From Oscillospiraceae bacterium (lineage in GTDB: Bacteria > Bacillota > Clostridia > Oscillospirales > Ruminococcaceae): 64,000 nucleotides of DNA. Location of the stretch: positions 3,410,001 to 3,474,000 of the forward strand of contig BQOK01000001.1 of NCBI GenBank assembly GCA_022835495.1. The letters are read 5' to 3'. How positions within the stretch are numbered: the first letter of the stretch is position 1; every line of letters starts with the position of its first letter. Below, piece after piece: positions 63,127 to 64,000 of the stretch. The position numbers were made by a program, and so were the translations under genes. A model generated the notes under the pieces. It made no database searches and was not told the origin of the DNA. It saw nothing but the letters and a program-made list of their open reading frames with translations.

Positions 63127-63906
63127 TCACACCTCCACCTTGGTATACGCTGTGGTTTTGCCCGAGCGCACGGTGGCCTGCCACACCGCCTGAAGGTGAT
63201 CGGCCGCCGCCCGCAGCGCTGCGGCTTCTTCCGGCTCCTGCAGCACGCCCAGAATAAACCGGATGCAGTCGGCCTGCGTGTTTTCCAGGCCGTACAGCTC
63301 CGCGTCCAGGTCCGCGTAGGTCACGGTCTCGCCGCCCCGCAGCACATACACAGGGTATTGCTGGGTCTGGGTATCCACCGCCACGTCCGAGGCCACGCCC
63401 TCCCGGCCGATGACCTCGTGCAGCAGCACCGGCTGGCTGCCGGCCGGCGAAAAGCCCAGCTCCAGGCTTACCCGCACCCCGCCCCCGGTGCAAAAAATAC
63501 AGTTGACGTAATCCGCGCCCGAAAAATCCGCGAACACCCGCTCGACCCTCTGGCCGGTAAGCCATTCGGCCAGGTCGGCCTCAAAGCTCACCAGGTCCTG
63601 CAGGCTGCGGCCAAATTCGTCCCTTGGCACGATGTGGTGAATGCGCACTGCAAGCGGCCTGCCGATGAACCCCTGTTCCACAATGCCGCGCAGTTCGGCA
63701 TAGCGCCGCTTGGCGCGCCAGTGTAAAAGCGGCAGCCCGGCGCCGCTCTGTGCCGGCGGCAGAGAAAAATCGTAATAAAAGCGGCAGGCGCCCGCCGCAT
63801 GTTCCACCCGTACCGCACCGTTTTCCAGGGTCACCTGCAAGGGGCCGGCGGCCGTATATTTGCCGGCCAGTTCCTTGAGATACGGGGCGAAAGGCTGTTC
63901 CTCCAT
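63127..63906 (-). CDS. Gfo/Idh/MocA C-terminal-domain-like protein without a Rossmann fold
   Basis: A 259-residue protein with AAGGAGG before its ATG. It lacks a glycine-rich nucleotide motif. The middle (YAELRGIVEQGFIGRPLAVRIHHIVPRDEFG, VERVFADFSGADYVNCIFCTGGGVRVSLELGFSP) matches the beta-sheet domain of Gfo/Idh/MocA proteins, in which a new residue set follows G-x-I-G-x-P. It precedes a Gfo/Idh/MocA oxidoreductase by five bases and may form a pseudo-heterodimer with it. Function unknown. Confidence 0.65.
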   Translation of the reverse strand: MEEQPFAPYLKELAGKYTAAGPLQVTLENGAVRVEHAAGACRFYYDFSLPPAQSGAGLPLLHWRAKRRYAELRGIVEQGFIGRPLAVRIHHIVPRDEFGRSLQDLVSFEADLAEWLTGQRVERVFADFSGADYVNCIFCTGGGVRVSLELGFSPAGSQPVLLHEVIGREGVASDVAVDTQTQQYPVYVLRGGETVTYADLDAELYGLENTQADCIRFILGVLQEPEEAAALRAAADHLQAVWQATVRSGKTTAYTKVEV

Positions 63907-63929
63907 GAGCTTGTTCCTCCTTGTTTTTG

Positions 63930-64000
63930 TTACAGCATCTTGATGCGGGGGCTGTACTTTTTAAGGTACTCCCGGTTTGCCTCGTCGCCGCCGGGCACGT
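63930..64000 (-). CDS. C-terminal end of an upstream operon gene (partial)
   Basis: The window ends in this gene. The visible 23 codons end EANREYLKKYSPRIKML followed by TAA, 23 bases before the next start codon. The fragment is too short to identify; it may be another sugar-metabolism protein of the same operon. Confidence 0.5.
   Translation of the reverse strand, partial: VPGGDEANREYLKKYSPRIKML

Noticed and set aside
62045-63565. The long 506-codon version of the Gfo/Idh/MocA gene
   Set aside because: Its first 148 residues are a shadow frame of the upstream gene; the ATG at 63121 has GGAGG and starts at the expected family N-terminus.

Overview
The window looks like a GC-rich chromosomal segment from an anaerobic Firmicute of the class Clostridia, probably an Oscillospirales/Ruminococcaceae-type gut organism. 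This is inferred from gene content and style: AGGAGG ribosome sites with frequent GTG/TTG starts, an [FeFe] hydrogenase joined to rubrerythrin, pyruvate phosphate dikinase, butyrate kinase/phosphotransbutyrylase, a lysoplasmalogenase homologue and many short GC-rich intrinsic terminators. No rRNA, tRNA, transposase or phage gene was recognised. The genus cannot be fixed from sequence reading alone.

Layout. 1-174 is the end of an ECF-type vitamin transporter gene. 315-4446 is a cysteine/amino-acid catabolic unit (RidA, L-cysteine desulfidase, DAACS symporter) divergent from a YheO-family regulator. 4489-9340 holds a TauE-type permease, a YtcJ-like amidohydrolase with a hairpin leader, a GNAT, and a coupled proC-HAD phosphatase pair. 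9654-11693 is a single reading frame joining an [FeFe] hydrogenase to a rubredoxin-rubrerythrin-rubredoxin protein, with a perfect internal ribosome site at the junction. 11932-20552 has a broken DUF3795 gene, an MFS transporter, a MacAB-like ABC exporter with its adaptor, an XRE regulator and a D-Ala-D-Ala carboxypeptidase. 20739-30672 is a housekeeping block: ftsH, a zinc-ribbon membrane protein pair, a PrsA-like lipoprotein, mfd, a WG-repeat lipoprotein and pth. 30958-33594 is ppdK.

33731-42850 contains a DUF554 membrane protein, an acyltransferase, a buk-ptb operon divergent from an IclR regulator with matching palindromes, a KdgT/SDR pair divergent from a PucR-type regulator, and a small PUA/EVE-like protein.

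43368-52776 is a complete type I-C CRISPR-Cas locus (cas3-cas5c-cas8c-cas7c-cas4-cas1-cas2) followed by a leader and an array of 25 repeats and 24 spacers. A strong internal ribosome site and GTG inside cas8c predict a separate Cas11c small subunit. The last repeat is degenerate and one spacer is duplicated. All cas genes and the array read on the plus strand.

52927-64000 carries a YhhN lysoplasmalogenase homologue, an anSME-type radical SAM maturase, a TRAP transporter with an enolase-superfamily dehydratase and a divergent GntR regulator, an aldo/keto reductase, and a minus-strand operon of Gfo/Idh/MocA-like and TIM-barrel glycosidase-like proteins that runs off the window. A 42-bp perfect palindrome lies between the GntR gene and the TRAP operon.

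The recurrent theme is small catabolic operons, each divergent from its own regulator (YheO, IclR, PucR, GntR). The most unusual items are the hydrogenase-rubrerythrin fusion with an internal start, the Cas11c internal start, the five-codon ORF between cas3 and cas5c, and the hairpin that buries the ribosome site of the amidohydrolase gene.
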